Shown: piece by piece, positions 46,769-59,560 of the stretch
Numbering within the stretch: position 1 is the first letter of the stretch
How the letters are laid out: every line of letters begins with the position of its first letter
Source: Pseudisothecium myosuroides
Lineage: Eukaryota; Streptophyta; Bryopsida; Hypnales; Lembophyllaceae
Direction of reading: 5' to 3'
Length of the DNA stretch: 64,000 nucleotides
NCBI GenBank assembly: GCA_951799445.1
Contig: OX637288.1
Location: 33,335,288 to 33,399,287, forward strand
Position numbers and translations under genes: made by a program
Notes under the pieces: model-generated
Seen by the model: the letters and a program-made list of their open reading frames with translations, nothing else
Databases searched by the model: none
Told to the model about the DNA's origin: nothing

Positions 46769-47811
46769 ACCACAGCACCTGCTCCATCGTGGGGACCCTT
46801 TCCATGCCCACTTCCAAAGAAGCTCCATAGCATGGAGCACCCATTTGTCATGTTGGGATACCTAGAAACGAAATACCACGGCCTACAACTCTTAAACTGA
46901 TTGGCACAGCCATCACTCCAAACCCAGTGTTGTTTTGGTCTAAATCCAGATCTGACCATGTGGTCCCAATGCACACCAATGCAATACTGAATAAACTCTG
47001 AGTCATGATGCTTGTCATTTGAAATGTAGAAATGGTACTCAGTCAGAATTAGTGACTCAGGATCACAAAGGTCGGCATCAGGGTTGTGACGATAAGTAAT
47101 ATGGACGAGAATACTCACCTGATAGGAATGCCAGTGCATGCTCTGCACTTCGTCTTGGATTTTGAATTTGTAGTTCTCAGCATAGTCCACAATGGAAACT
47201 ACAGTATCTTTAGGGAATGATTGACATGACTGTTTGAATTGCTTGTCCTCCCACCTTGCTACAAAGTTGTGAGTCACAAAGGCTTGCAGCTTTGGCTTCA
47301 GGTACTCCAAGAAAACATCAAACGCTGTATTTTTGTATACCAAATTCAGTTTTTTCAAGACCTTTCCTTTCTTTGAAATAGTTTCTTCCAAAGCAAACCT
47401 CCTCCATTCCATTAAGTTGCCATTAGACCCTTCAGCCTCATCGGGACAAATCGGCAAAGAGTCTACCCCACAGTTCGGACACTCACCATACAAGCATTTA
47501 ACATTATGCCATTCATCAAATTCTCCCTTTTGGCATACTATAGATTCCCACAAAGCAGTCAGACCGTCATACTGGATGCTACAGGTGTCACATCTTCCAT
47601 CTATACCATGGTTGCAATGCTCGGTTAGAAATTTACCTGCCCGCATGTTGTTGAGAGCAATTCGCAGCTCATTGCATTCAACATGATAAATACAACAACA
47701 AGTATTTCGTTCCCTCAACCTCTTCACAAAGAAAGGCTTCAACATCCCGAAGGCCCTCTCCGCCACTGAAACCTCAGGGAAGGCTCCTGCAAACCGAATG
47801 AAGAATTGCGT

Positions 47812-48657
47812 CTACAAAACCAGATTCCCACAAAACCACAAGGAAGTCAAAACTAGTACATGTTCACTTCAAGATGTGCAGCCTAAAGTCCTACAGACTT
47901 ACCCAACTTAGTCAATCTCAATCACTATACTAGAATTGTCCATTACAGTGGACCCCAATAGTAAGGTCTTAGTACTTCAAATGACAAGTACTCAGTTTCC
48001 ATTTAAACTACCTTCACTTGATCTCATCACAATGGACTTCTAAGTACTAATGCCAAAGTCCACAATTACTCATACTACACTCGGAATTACTCATACTCAA
48101 ATTCAAAATACTATACCGAACTTGAAAGAACTCACAGCAGACTTCACCATACTCATATTGCACTTACAAGCACTCCTATTGAACTTCAAAGTAATCATAT
48201 GTGACATCAAAGCACTAATACATGACTTCAGAGTCCTCCTTCGTCCTACAACACTAAACATGGTCAGCGTATTACATTCCATCCATATTCCTCCTTTCAA
48301 CAGTACTGAAAAGGACTTCAGATGAGAAATCCATGCACACAAAAGTAAGGCTGCTGAATGCAAGATGACTCTACACCGCATTTTGTCTGTATGGACTATT
48401 GAACGCAATTGAAATTGCAAACTTCACCTCAATCCACTAGTCTGCACATACAAGTTCTTTAACATGGACAGTCCAATGTTCTCTTTAAAGACTTCTAGAG
48501 TCTTTTGTTGCACTGTCAGACCCTAAGTCCTAAACTGTAACTGTGGACAGACCCTAATTGTAATGACACAAAATTCCATCACATGAACTCTTAGGACTAT
48601 CCAAGCATGAGCAGATCCCTAAGTGCATAAAAAACGTGGTTTGGAGTTGGAATTTAC
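47812..48657 (-). other. Intron of gene X
   Basis: Bounded by a donor CAG|GTAAAT (48658/48657) and an acceptor TTTTGTAG (47812). The position, between codons for ETQ and an aromatic stretch, is the same as in gene Y. The interior is AT-rich with a loose repetition of ACTTCAAAGTACTCATA-like words around 47980-48230. No gene was seen inside. Confidence 0.65.
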
Positions 48658-51600
48658 CTGTGTCTCTTGCAGATAATGGGTCGCCTTTGTTTCGTAAAGA
48701 CCTAGTGACATCCACTTCCTTGTTACATCCTTCTTATTTGGTGAGACTTGGCTCTCTATCACCCACCACTCAACGATAGCCTTGCGTTCCTCCATGCTCA
48801 GACCGTCTGTGCGCTTCTTCCGCACCATTAGCATGCACACAAACACCCCGTTACTATTCATCACCTCCCGCCTTGAAACGGCTACTGCTAGATGTGGGCG
48901 CTAGATTACCCACCCTTGGTAATAGAGCGAACACCGACCAGGTTCTATGCCTTTATCCACAATTTTTAATATATGGGGGTGATGTGAGCGTGGTCCACTG
49001 TGCCTTCCAAGCAATGGATCTTTTTTGCTAACGTTTCCTAAGTGTCGTGGATGGCAGCGAATAATTAGAATGCATGTAGTAACTCACAAGGTAATTGCAA
49101 TGCTCAGGGATAATGGTAAAATTCTAACTCCCTAACTATCTATCCTATGTCGAGGGTAGACTGGGTAGTTGGCGTCATTTCTAACATCCCTAACTACGTA
49201 AAAAGGACACCCCTATGTTCCTTCCATGAACCTCTAAGACTATCGTGGGGTTTTAAGACTCCACCTAGAAGTTCTACTTCTAAAGACTAATTCTAAAGTT
49301 CAACTCTTACTCTAATTTTCAACCTCTAAATGAAACTCTAGATTTGTACTCTTAATTTAACTCTGAAATTTATCCTCGGAATTTAACTCTAGGTTTAACT
49401 TTTAACTCTAAGTTTTTACTCCTCTATTCTATTCTAAATTTACCCTTCTAAATTTAACTCTACGGTTTTGACTTTTAACTCTAGGGTTTTACTTCTAAAT
49501 CAACTTCAACTCCTAACTTCCAAGTTTTAACCTTCTAGGGTAATTCTAAGTTTCACTTTTAATTCTATGTTCTTATTTCTAAACTACTCTAAGATTTACC
49601 CTCTAAAGTTAACTCTAACTTTTCACTTTTTTCTGTAGATTTTTACTCCTAATTTAACTCTAGGTTTTTGACTTTTAACTCTAAATTTTTACTTCTAAAA
49701 TTAATTCCCAATCTTAACCTCCAAGTTTAACGCTACGTTTTCACTTTGACTCTAGATTTTTTTACTCCCCAATTGACTCTAAAATTTAACCTTTAAATTT
49801 AATCTAAACTTTTGACTTTTGACTTTTGACTTCTACTTCCAAATTTAATCCTATCGTTTTAATCCTGGATTAACTCTAAATGTTATCCTCCTAAATTTAA
49901 TTCCAACTTTTAACTCTAGGGTTTTGACTTCTAATTTTAACTCTATTCCTAACTCAACAATCTACTTCCTAAGTGGATTCTACTTTTGACTTCTATTTCC
50001 TACTCTACTTTTTACCTCCCAAAGTTAACTCCAAATTTCGACTTTTGAATTTTACTTCCCTAATTAAAATCTTAATTTAACTCTAGGTTTTTAAACCGTT
50101 ATTTGATCTTTAATTTTAATCCTAAATCTTCCTTCTAATCTAATCCTAATTTCCGTCCATTGTTCCTTGTGGTTCAAATTTAATTAAAATTCCTCCGTTC
50201 TACCCTCTACCGCTTAATTTAGCCTAATGCGGTCAATTTACGGTCAAATCTTAATTATAAGATGTTTTTGGAAACCCCTATCACTAATCTATAACTTTTT
50301 GAATCTAAACTTCTAATTTGCACTAATCTCGGGTGCTAATCACACTCTAAGGGCTGAATAGGAAAATAAATGCTAATTAGGGAGAAACATCAAAGATTAA
50401 ATCAAAAACTCACCTCTTCACTACCGGTGTCGGAAATAACTTCATCCACGTCCACGTGTACATCCTCACGCTCCATGGTAGTCTTTGGCTTTGTTTTGAA
50501 TTTTTTCCAAGCTCACCGCTTATTGGGAGAATATTACAATTTTGGATGATCTAAACTCCCTCTTTCCCTTCCTCCTTTCTTTTCTTTCTTCCTCTTTCTT
50601 CTACACTAGCACTATTCCACCTAAGCTTTTATGAGTCTTACACTATAGTTTCAAACTTCAAGAAAGGTTTAAAGGTTCCTCCTACCCTCTTACACAATTT
50701 TGCTTTGTGTCATCCTAATCCTCTTCCCATCGGTCACTATGAATTCTCTAGATTTCTTTTCCTAAGCCTACCTACTCCTCACCTAGGCTACTATTTATCG
50801 TCTCTCACCTTTCTTGCCTACTTCTTCTCCTCCCTTCCTAATCTCCTTCCATTGTGTGTAGGTGTGAGTGGTGAAAGGAACAATTTTTGTGTGCAGGTAT
50901 GGTGGTGCTCCGCTCTTTTCTCCCTTCTCCCTTTTTGGTTTAGACCCTAATCCTACTCCTCCCCTAGCTAGTAATAGGTTAGTCCAACATCTTTGTTGTG
51001 TTTTAGTTTTGATTTTTGTTTTAGTTTGAAAGAACCCAAAAAACCGAAACCCAAAAGACCAAAAATTGAGTTCAAAAAGAGGGGGAGCTCGATCTGGACT
51101 AGGTGCTGGACCACCGAGCCTGCTTGCCTCCCGGCTGGCTAGCTTCCAGCTGGCTGGTTGGGGGCTGGTTAACAAAAAATTAATTTAATTAATTAATTTT
51201 TTTATAAATTTTTTTTTTTTAATTATCCCCGCTGGCTCTGATGTTGCTGTTGTATGCTGGTCCTGATGTAGCCGGCTATATGCTGGTCTTGATGTTGCTG
51301 GGCTGTATGCTGGTCCTGATGTTGGCTGGGTTGTATGCTGGTCCTGATGTTGGCTGGGCTGTATGCTGGTTCTAAAAAAATTGGATTTCCGGCTAAGGCT
51401 AAAAAAGACTGGATTTTTGCTAAGGCTGTTTTAAGACTGGATTTTTGCTAAGGCTATTTTAAGACTGGATTTTTGCTAAGGCTAGGGGAAAATAAAACCT
51501 CGGGGGTACTAAACTTACTAAGACCTTGGAAACAACTAAACTAAATGAAACTTTGGAAGACACTACACTAGACAAATGCAGAGGAACCTACATATCTTGA

Positions 51601-54361
51601 AAGCTAAACTCTGGAGGTTTCCACAAAGGTCTTGGAAACTAGACTTTGGAACTAAACACGGCGTAGGTGCAAAGCTTTGCCGTTAAATTGGTTTTAACAC
51701 CAACTTTAGGACTTCTTGACACCCCGAGGGTTCAAAGCTCCGCCGTCTACACTTTTAACACACGCTTTAGGACTTCAACCTTGTCACTAGTTCAAAGCTT
51801 TGCCGTTTCCCAGGGGGGTCCACACAAGGAGAGAGACTTTAGAAGAGGGAAAACTAAACCTTTAAAGAAAACACACACACAAGGTCAAAGCTTCGCCGTC
51901 CCGGAGGGGGGTCCACTTAACAAGGAGAAGATTATAAGAGGGTTTGGGATAACTTTAGAAAATATGCACAAAAGAGGTTCAAAGCTTCGCCGTCCCGGAG
52001 GGAGGTCCACTCAACAAAGAAAATATTAGAAGAGGGTGTAACGAAACACAAAGATAAACACATATGTTAGACCACGTGGCAACACAAAGCTCACACGCTA
52101 AAGGCCCCCCAAAGTGGCATCGCCAAGGTACGGTGGGGGGTGACTTTAGGATTAGTGCAAGATACAAAAAAGACTCTTAAACTTCACAAGTTAGATCACA
52201 ACACGTACAAGAGGGAGAGAGAGGCTCTCCACTTACAACAAGGTACCAAAAACTTCACAAAAGAATACACAAAGCAAGGTAGAAGGACCCCCAAGGACCT
52301 TCAAAGCTTGAAAATAAGCAACAATGGAGTCAAAAGTGCTCCGAAAACACCGTAGAGGTTTTTGGCTTCAAACGCCAAAATATCCAAAATAACTTGGACC
52401 CACGGACCCAAAACAAGAATTGGGGGTGTTCTAGAGAGAGAAATGGGGCCCTTATATAGGTTTCCCAAGGGCTCACCCCTCTCTCTAAAGCTCTAAGGTA
52501 ACCTTATCAACGGGGATTTTCATCCTCATCCTCAAAGATTTTCATCCTACATCCTAAATTTCTACTTCTACCATCTATGCTGGACCAACATCCTAACTTT
52601 TGGAGATTAGCTCCAATCGCCGAACGGATTGCGCCGTTGGATCCAGATCGCCGTGTTTAGTCCTAGACTCTTCTACCCCCCGTACCGAGGCCAAAAACCC
52701 ATCGTAGGCTAATTTAGTTTAAAAAACAAATCGTGGTAAAATCCTAGATCTTGGAGGTCTCCTATTTTGAGAAATGTGAATAGCCTAGGGTCTCCGGTAG
52801 GTGCGAGAGAGTTGGGAAGGACTTTTGATTGACTTCGTTTCGCCACCGTATAGTCCCGGAATGCCGGTCAACGCGGCGGGGACCCCGCCATGTGGTTAAT
52901 TCCCAAGGAATCTCGCCGGTTCGGGTACTTGCTGCTATCGGAATGTCGTGAAACTTCACGGAGCGCATTATTAACATAAAACAAGATAGTCTAATTTTTA
53001 GTGAGATTTTATTGTAACCTGGGTAATTTCCATGAAATTCCCATTGGAGGTTAGGAAGGTTGACCATCCGGAAAAGGTTCTTCTGCAAGTCGGAAGATGC
53101 CGGGATTTTTCACGTGACCTCTCAGGGAGTCGCATGAAAGACGTGCGGGTGTGTTTCCGTACCTGGCACGATTGGTCAATGGAGATTTAAACTGGCCATC
53201 TCCTCGAATTAGCGACGGTGCGGGAATCTTCTGCAGGTGGAGGAATCTTGGCGAACCGATTTTGCCGTTGGACTCCTGGCATGGGATTCACCCTAGAACA
53301 CCATCCTTGGACTGTAGATTCCTCCACGGGCCCGGTCTTGCGTGACTGGCTCCTGCATACTAATAATCGGGATTTTGGGTATTCGTCGATCTAATGGGGA
53401 ATTTTAAATCTAACTCTAGGACCCGACCTAGTGGCCTCGCTGTGGATCCCTCGGACCGACCTAGCCATGAATCGCCACATTCATGGTGGGATTTAGCCCT
53501 TTTGGGGTTGTGTGACTCGAATCCTCCAAATCTAACCTTTTCGTTATTTCTATACTATTTTTAGGCAAGGTTTGGGGGATTCTAAGTAAAAAACACAAAT
53601 CTAGACCAAATACTATAATGGGTATGATACAACCCTATTTCGGTTCTACACTCTTTTTATGGATTTTTCTATACTTTTATCAACTTTAAATTGCAAATTT
53701 CCAAAAAAATAATTCTACGAGTCCCAAGTGACAATTTGGGAGCTCACACCAGATTGCGGGGGTGAACCCCTAAAATTTTTGCTACTTGTCTGAGCGATGA
53801 ATGGCCCATCCCGGAACTCACTGTAGCATCTAAAATTGCATGCTTCGTTGCCAGCTTAGCTGCACTATTCCCTCTCTTTACTAGGTCTAGACGGGCTGAA
53901 ACACCAACAACAACATCTTTATACGTTGCCGCCACCTTTGAGGTCAGAATGTGATCAAGAAGATCATGGAAGACTTTCTTGTTATCTAGAACTCTACCTA
54001 GGACTAATTTCCTACTGTTTGGCCCAGAACAAGTAGCCAACTTCGAACTAATGAACTCAGCAATAACAAATGCAATTCTACGCTCCTCTCTCTCCTGCAG
54101 CTGGTCCTCCGCAATGCAAGAAGATTCAATTTCTCCACGCTCATCTAACCGACAGTCAGTGTCATTGTCACAAATGGCATTTTCCTAAGCACGCCGTCTT
54201 CTAGAAACGGATTTCCTTGCATTCTGAGATGCCCTCTGCGCTTGATCTACGGCATACTCTGATCTTTGCTCTACTGCTTTCTAGACCTGGTGCAATGCTC
54301 GATCTTAGGGAGGCAGCCTTCTACACCTAGCTCTGGCCTCTTTAGCCGTGGCCGACCCCAT
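48658..54361 (-). pseudogene. Gene X, 5' part, split by solo LTR A3
   Basis: The start ATG at 54361 (MGSATAKEARARCRR) matches the MGNAAK start of gene Y. A stop follows at codon 19, and others lie in the first 150 bases. The region 54040-53749 is open and aligns with gene Y (TCSGPNSRK, AILDATVSSG). LTR A3 (48893-53748) interrupts it. The frame continues without shift at 48887 and reads through KKRTDGLS and SQVSPNKKDVTRKW to the donor at 48658. The basic, helix-rich SPNKKD region is shared with gene Y and could be DNA-binding. Dead by stops plus insertions. Confidence 0.65.
48893..53748 (-). mobile_element. Solo LTR of family A (copy A3) in gene X
   Basis: 4856 bp; reverse strand from TGTGAGCTC (53748) to GCGCCCACA (48893). 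Flanks are CTAGA (48888-48892) and CCAGA (53749-53753), a 5-bp TSD with one transition. The gene X frame is preserved on removing one copy. TATA motif at 52451-52460, boxes at about 51665-51995, 28-bp repeats near 51405-51483, and GCTGGTCCTGATGTTG-type repeats near 51230-51370. No long open frame. Confidence 0.92.
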
Positions 54362-55345
54362 TAAAATCTCCCTGCATCACCAAGTACCCAAGATGAATCT
54401 GTCAAACGCATACAAAGCCCTAAACCCTAACTAGGTGCGCTAACACCCACGCCAGTTACCTTCAACCCTATGCAAGTGTAAGGAAACCCTATCAGCTGCA
54501 CTTAAGCCCTACCAGGTGAACCACAAGCTATGCACATGCCTTTAAACCCTAACCAGCAGTAAGCAAATCCTATGGAGCTAAATCTAACCCTATCCAAGTG
54601 CAAGCAAACCCTGAACCAAAGCGAAGCACTTACTTGACAGTTGAAGCTTATTTCTTCAGTCCCTCAAGCTGCAGTCCCTCAAGCTGAAGTCCCTCGTGCA
54701 ATTAACCCAAAAGTGATCCACCCTAAACCCAGAGTTTGTTCTTGGAATTGGAAAGTCGACATTTGCAATGGAGTACACTCCCCTAGAATCCTAAACCCTA
54801 ACACCAACCCTCAATTCCCTCCTTCACTCGACAATGTTACCCTTAAACCCTAAACCCTAACCTTCAGGTTCCAAAGTTCACTGCTAAACATGTCCCACGC
54901 GATGATAATGTGTCTAAACCCTAACCCCATCCTTGCACTTTGATCTAGTTCAGTTCAAAACCATGTAACCCTTGATAGTAATCTGGTTTCACAGATTTGC
55001 TGCCTCCGACCGTTCTCTCGCAACTTCAAAACCAACTGCAAGAAAACCTAAGCAGATGAAAGAGAAAATTTAGCCAGATCAAAGCAAAACCCTAATCCAA
55101 CAACACCATAGCCGACCACCCTTTGCAAAAAAAACAATGTGTGAGAGAGGGAAGGAGGAAGACAACGAGAGTGACGACCTCGAACCCTAAATGACCAATC
55201 AATCTCCATCGTCCCTGTACTTCCAATCTGTAGCGTACACGTGTACCGGAGAGGACGGGTCTGCCCTGCCCAACACATGCTACCTCTGTCACTGCAACTA
55301 CGAAAAAGGAAAAAAAAAAAGAATTCTAAGAACATACCATCTTAG
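54362..55345 (-). promoter_or_regulatory. 5' flank of gene X with a cluster of telo-boxes
   Basis: AAACCCTAA-type telo-box motifs occur at about 54421, 54543, 54792, 54844-54860 (double), 54915 and 55087, with single ACCCTA words between. In plants such boxes are known from promoters of growth- and translation-related genes. Here they may also be degenerate interstitial telomere repeats. No coding frame is supported in this stretch. Confidence 0.4.
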
Positions 55346-55661
55346 ATAAACACTTTGTGAAAACATTTAGTGAAGCCGACATATCTAAATTTCAACATAT
55401 ATGTGTGAAATCAAGCTCTAAAATTTGCATGTACTTCTGGATATATAATAGTCCATATCTACGAATTGAGGGATTGAACTCTATAAATTTTAAATCGAAA
55501 CATTTGATTACATATATACCTACCCTAAAACATTTCCTTTTTTTGCAAAATATTTGAATCCCTAGATGAACAATGAGTCTTTACCTTCAATGCTGTGGAT
55601 TGTGACAGTGCTTTCAAAGTACATTCAAAAGTCCTTTACAAATAGAGTATAAACAATTTTG
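55346..55661. other. AT-rich spacer between genes X and Y, nothing recognised
   Basis: No conserved frame or repeat from elsewhere in the window was found here. The missing 3' end of gene Y would be expected in this area but is not present. Confidence 0.5.
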
Positions 55662-58581
55662 CTAAGATTTCTTTTGTATTTCATAGATCATCAAGTATAC
55701 AATATGAATATGAGTCCTTTTCCATATTCTACAACTTGAATTCATTAGAATATAAAGGAATTTTCCAAACACCCACTGAAATAAGGACTGTGACAGTCCA
55801 TATTGATCCAGCGTAGTGTGCATTTGCCCATTTGAAATATAAAAATGTGTTTGCTTCACAATCTCATCTCCCTCCCTCCACATGGTGATATGAACCAGAA
55901 TTGTGACAGAAGTGCTAAAGTAATACAAACTTTGAACTTCATTTTGAATGGCAAATGAGTAATTTTCAGCATAGTCAATGTGAGAAACAGCCACTCCCTC
56001 TGGAACATTTGCCATCATCAATTGGCATTGTTCATCTTGCCACCTGGCTCGAAAATTGTGAGTGATGAAGGTTGTGACTGTCTTCTCCATGTACGAGAGG
56101 AAGATGTGTGGTGCGGTCTCCTTGAACACTTCCTTCAAACGCTTCTTCGGCTTGCCTGTGTTGGCATCCACCCCAACCTGGTAGTACTCAAAGCACTTCC
56201 ACTTCAAGGTAAATGAAGTGGCACTAGACAACTCCAATGCACAGAATTTGAATAAATGGAAACCACAGTGAGGACAGTCTCCCATAAGGCACTCTAGCCT
56301 ATGCCAGAGGTCAAATTCTCCCTTCGGACAGACGCAAACTTCCCAGATCAAAGTGATTCACTTGTAGATGTGCACATGTGCCTGGCAGCCTCCCTCCCCA
56401 TCGCCTATACAGATGACACACTCACACGTACACTGCAAGGTTCCATGCAGCCCCCTTAATTTATCCCTTAGCTGACTCAAAGCAACCAACATGAAATCCA
56501 TCTCGACATGGTAAATGCAACAGCATGTATTCCTCTCCTTCAGTTTCTTCACCCACCAAGGCTTCAACCTTTCAAAAGCTCTCTGTCGCACACTGCATTT
56601 TGGATGTGTCTCTTTGAAGCGTAAAAAGAAACAAGTCTGCCAAATAGATAAAACCACCAAGAATATGATACTATTAGACACCTTTTAGTGTTTCTTAAGC
56701 TGACCCTGAACTGACAATGTATGCAATAGTTTCAGCATACTTTCACCATTGAATACTAAGTGTACCTTGTTCAAGAACATGTCTATAATATTAAAGTATA
56801 TTAAATACAAACTCAGAACTACCATAATACAATATAGATTACTAAGTGTACCTTGTTCAAGTACATGTCTACAGAATTAAACTATATTAAGTACAAACTC
56901 ATAACTACCAGAGTACAATAGACTTACAATACATATTAGAAACATTTAATTAATACTCAAGTTGTCATTGAACTCCGCAATTGGTATTGAATAATACTAA
57001 TCGCACTAATCATTCTAATAATACAAACAGTACTAGTCATACTAATCATACAAAATATACATATTAAACTGCACTAATTGAACCATACTTTCACCACAGA
57101 GTATTATTTCTACTTTTATTATTTAAATGTGTAGAACTCTAAAATATACAAAGTACACACTTAGAAATTCCATAGTGCAATAAATATTTTGAACATATAA
57201 GTATAAGTGAAGTTTTGTTTCAGTTCCGCAATTAGTACTACATCAAAATAAGTCATGTACTATTACGTGAGAAGTATTATTTGCATTCTCTTAGAAATAG
57301 TTTCATTGTACTCATTGCCTAAAAAAATGGTACACGTATAGAGAAAGTGAACTATTAGTACATACGAAGATTGGGAACAATAAGAATTTGGAACGCAGAT
57401 ACCTTTAACCACCTTGTAGTATTGTTTTAACTAGTTATACTTACTGAAATGTGATTATTGTATTATACTATTTTGTACAAAATTCTATGACTACTTTGTT
57501 TATTTTAGGTAGACATAATTTTCAAGTGTATGAAGTAAGACTTTATAACTACCATAATACAGGAAGTATTAAAACATTTGATTAGTTTTGAAGTTGAGGT
57601 TCAACTCCATAATTTGTAGTACATCAAAGAGAAGCATGTACAACTTGTTGGAAGACCAGTACTTACATTGCAGTTAACCATGGTGGTATCAATATAGTTG
57701 TACCTAATGAAGGAGTTAAAGTACACAAAACAAAGCCAGAATTCCGAGAAGGATACTTGATGGTCTCACTTACCTGAGTCTCACAGAGGTAGTGAGTAGG
57801 ATGAGGCTCAGCCCACTGCACACGCCCCTCTCTGTGGCCTACAACATCCTTCTTATTTGGTGACACCTTCGTCTGACCATTCCACCATGCATCTACACAT
57901 TCTTTGATGTAATCTGATAAACCTGCTCTCTTGAGTCTTTGTAGTCGCAGCCTTGGCACTGATTCTTGAACATTGGATGCAGAATTCCTTCTTGTCAAAG
58001 CAAGGTTTATGCTCTCCTTTGTTGTTTGCAGAACTCGTGACAACCCTCTCACCCCGTTAGTACCCAAACTCACAGCAGCATCTAGTAAGGCACTCTTCCT
58101 TGCTAATAACTCGTTGGAATTGGCTACCTTCACTAACTGCAGTTCATGTTTGTAGTTTTCAAGGAATGAATGAATGACCTTTGCTTCCTGTGGCCTGGGA
58201 TAGTACGTACACAGGTAACAAATGCCTCAGAATGTCATGGCGCATAAGTTTCTCCATGACATCCCTCCTACTACATGGACCGGGACAAGTTCTCAATTCC
58301 TCAACTATATACTCCGCTAGGCGCAGAAATCTCCGAGTCAAGTCCCTCACTGGTAAGAAATCATATTGTTCGCGATCTGGATCTAGAGGCTCATTTGCTA
58401 AAAGTTGAGCTTCGTGCACTCTCTCTCTGTCACGTGCTCTTTGACGAGCCTTCCTCTCTCTTGCATTCTCTGTAACCACAAAGAGGACCTCTTCATGCAT
58501 TTGAGCCTCAGCGATCCTAGCAGCAGGACCAAGACGACTACTGCCATTCTTTGTCCGCTTTCTCTTAGCAGCATTGCCCAT
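55662..58581 (-). pseudogene. Gene Y, transposase-like paralogue of gene X, truncated
   Basis: ATG at 58581 (MGNAAKRKRTKNG). Exon 1 is 58581-57774 with a one-base insertion near 58182 that shifts frame. Donor CAG|GTAAGT, intron 57773-56637, and exon 2 from 56636. Exon 2 has NTCCCIYHVE, a TGA near 56357, CPHCG, HNFRARWQDEQ, the first-Asp motif IDYAENY, and HFYISN. Similarity to X ends near 55800. The WSDG and GHGKGPHDG parts are absent, so a DDE-type core cannot be complete. Layout and intron position equal those of gene X, making the two tandem paralogues on the same strand. Function is inferred only through X. Confidence 0.65.
56755..56926. repeat. Two 86-bp tandem repeats in the gene Y intron
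   Basis: Units 56755-56840 and 56841-56926 both begin ACTAAGTGTACCTTGTTCAA and stay similar to their ends. A looser related stretch lies near 57145-57195. Confidence 0.7.
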
Positions 58582-59347
58582 GAGAACAAACCTAGCAGAG
58601 AAAAGATTGGGAATATAGATCGTTAGTCATCTACGCGGAATCAAAGTACATAGTTGAGGAGTTGGGTAGAAGTACAGTGCAGTGGGTACGATTTAGGCAA
58701 AAAAACAGAAAGGAACTCATCTAGTGAATAGAAAGGAACTCACCTAATGAGGACAAGTTGTGCCTGTGTCACAACACCATTGATTCGCAACTAGTCGTAG
58801 GTGAAACCCTCATAGGTGAAGCCCTCCTAGCAGACAGAGAAGGTGTGTACTCGAAGCTTGTAGTTGGATAACTATCCGACTGAGTAGAGACTGCACTAAA
58901 AAGTACACGCCTAGAAGACTCTTCTATGGTGTTGCACTGGCCTAGATAAAACTCTGTCTTGCCTTGCTTAGACACTAGAGTTTCGGATATGTATCCTGAA
59001 TCACTAGTCCACTTAGAACATATAGAGCCCACCAGAGCGGTTGAAGCAAAGAGAAGGTGAAAGGACGTCTCTCTTGCAAGGAAGTAAGAGGTAATGAGTT
59101 TTTGGACCAGACCAGGGTGACCATGGGTCGAATTAGACATCTTGTAGAAGGAGCAATAGAGACAGCAACTCAACCTTGGAACAACAACTGCGGAAGGACT
59201 ACTCTCTCATGAATCTTCTGTGAACAACACTTGGAGACCACAGTGAAGCACCTAGCATGCAGTAGAGAAGAGAACCTACACCTCGGAATCCACGATGTAC
59301 GACCTCTTGCTATTCCACCCTACAGTTCACAGCACCTAGGAATCAAC
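58582..59347. other. 5' flank of gene Y, no supported gene
   Basis: The upstream region of gene Y. A reverse-strand open stretch at 58769-59173 shows no recognisable motif and no match to gene X's flank, so I do not call it a gene. It could be 5' untranslated sequence. Confidence 0.4.
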
Positions 59348-59560
59348 GATCTCCTTGTTGATACAAGAAGAGGTAAGCACAAAGACTCAACGAGAGAGAC
59401 AATGACGTGCTCTCAATCATCTCCTAGTTGATATAGCGAGAGGTAAACAGAGAAAGACTCAACGACCAAGACAAGGACATGCTCTCAACCGTCTCCAAGT
59501 TCATATAGCAAGAAGTAAACAGAAAGACTCAACGAGAGAGACAATGACGTGCTCTCAACC
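59348..59560. repeat. Three tandem repeats of about 71 bp
   Basis: Units at 59348-59418, 59419-59490 and 59491-59560 each carry ATCTCC-AGTTGATA, AGGTAAAC-type and AAGACTCAACGA blocks and end GTGCTCTCAA. Each unit includes a GAGGTAA donor-like word. Confidence 0.75.

Larger units (their letters stand above)
42608..47811 (-). pseudogene. Gene X, 3' part: DDE-transposase-like core, split by solo LTR B3 and ended by LTR A4
   Basis: The exon starts at 47811 after an acceptor (TTTTGTAG). It codes a Cys-rich segment (NTCCCIYHVE, CNHG, CPNCG), then VDYAENY, HFYISND, WVWSDGCANQF and GSGHGKGPHDGAG. Asp residues at about 47187, 46914 and 46788 are spaced like a D-D-D/E nuclease core. LTR B3 cuts it at 46768. 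Beyond it (42928-42608) the frame continues, with one TAG near 42892, until LTR A4 removes the end. Similar proteins with DYAENY and SDG motifs exist as uncharacterised families in plants and animals; a transposase role is my inference. It may itself be a mobile element. Confidence 0.65.

Noticed and set aside
58769..59173. Reverse-strand frame of 134 codons upstream of gene Y
   Set aside because: No motif, Ser/Thr-rich composition, and no counterpart upstream of gene X.
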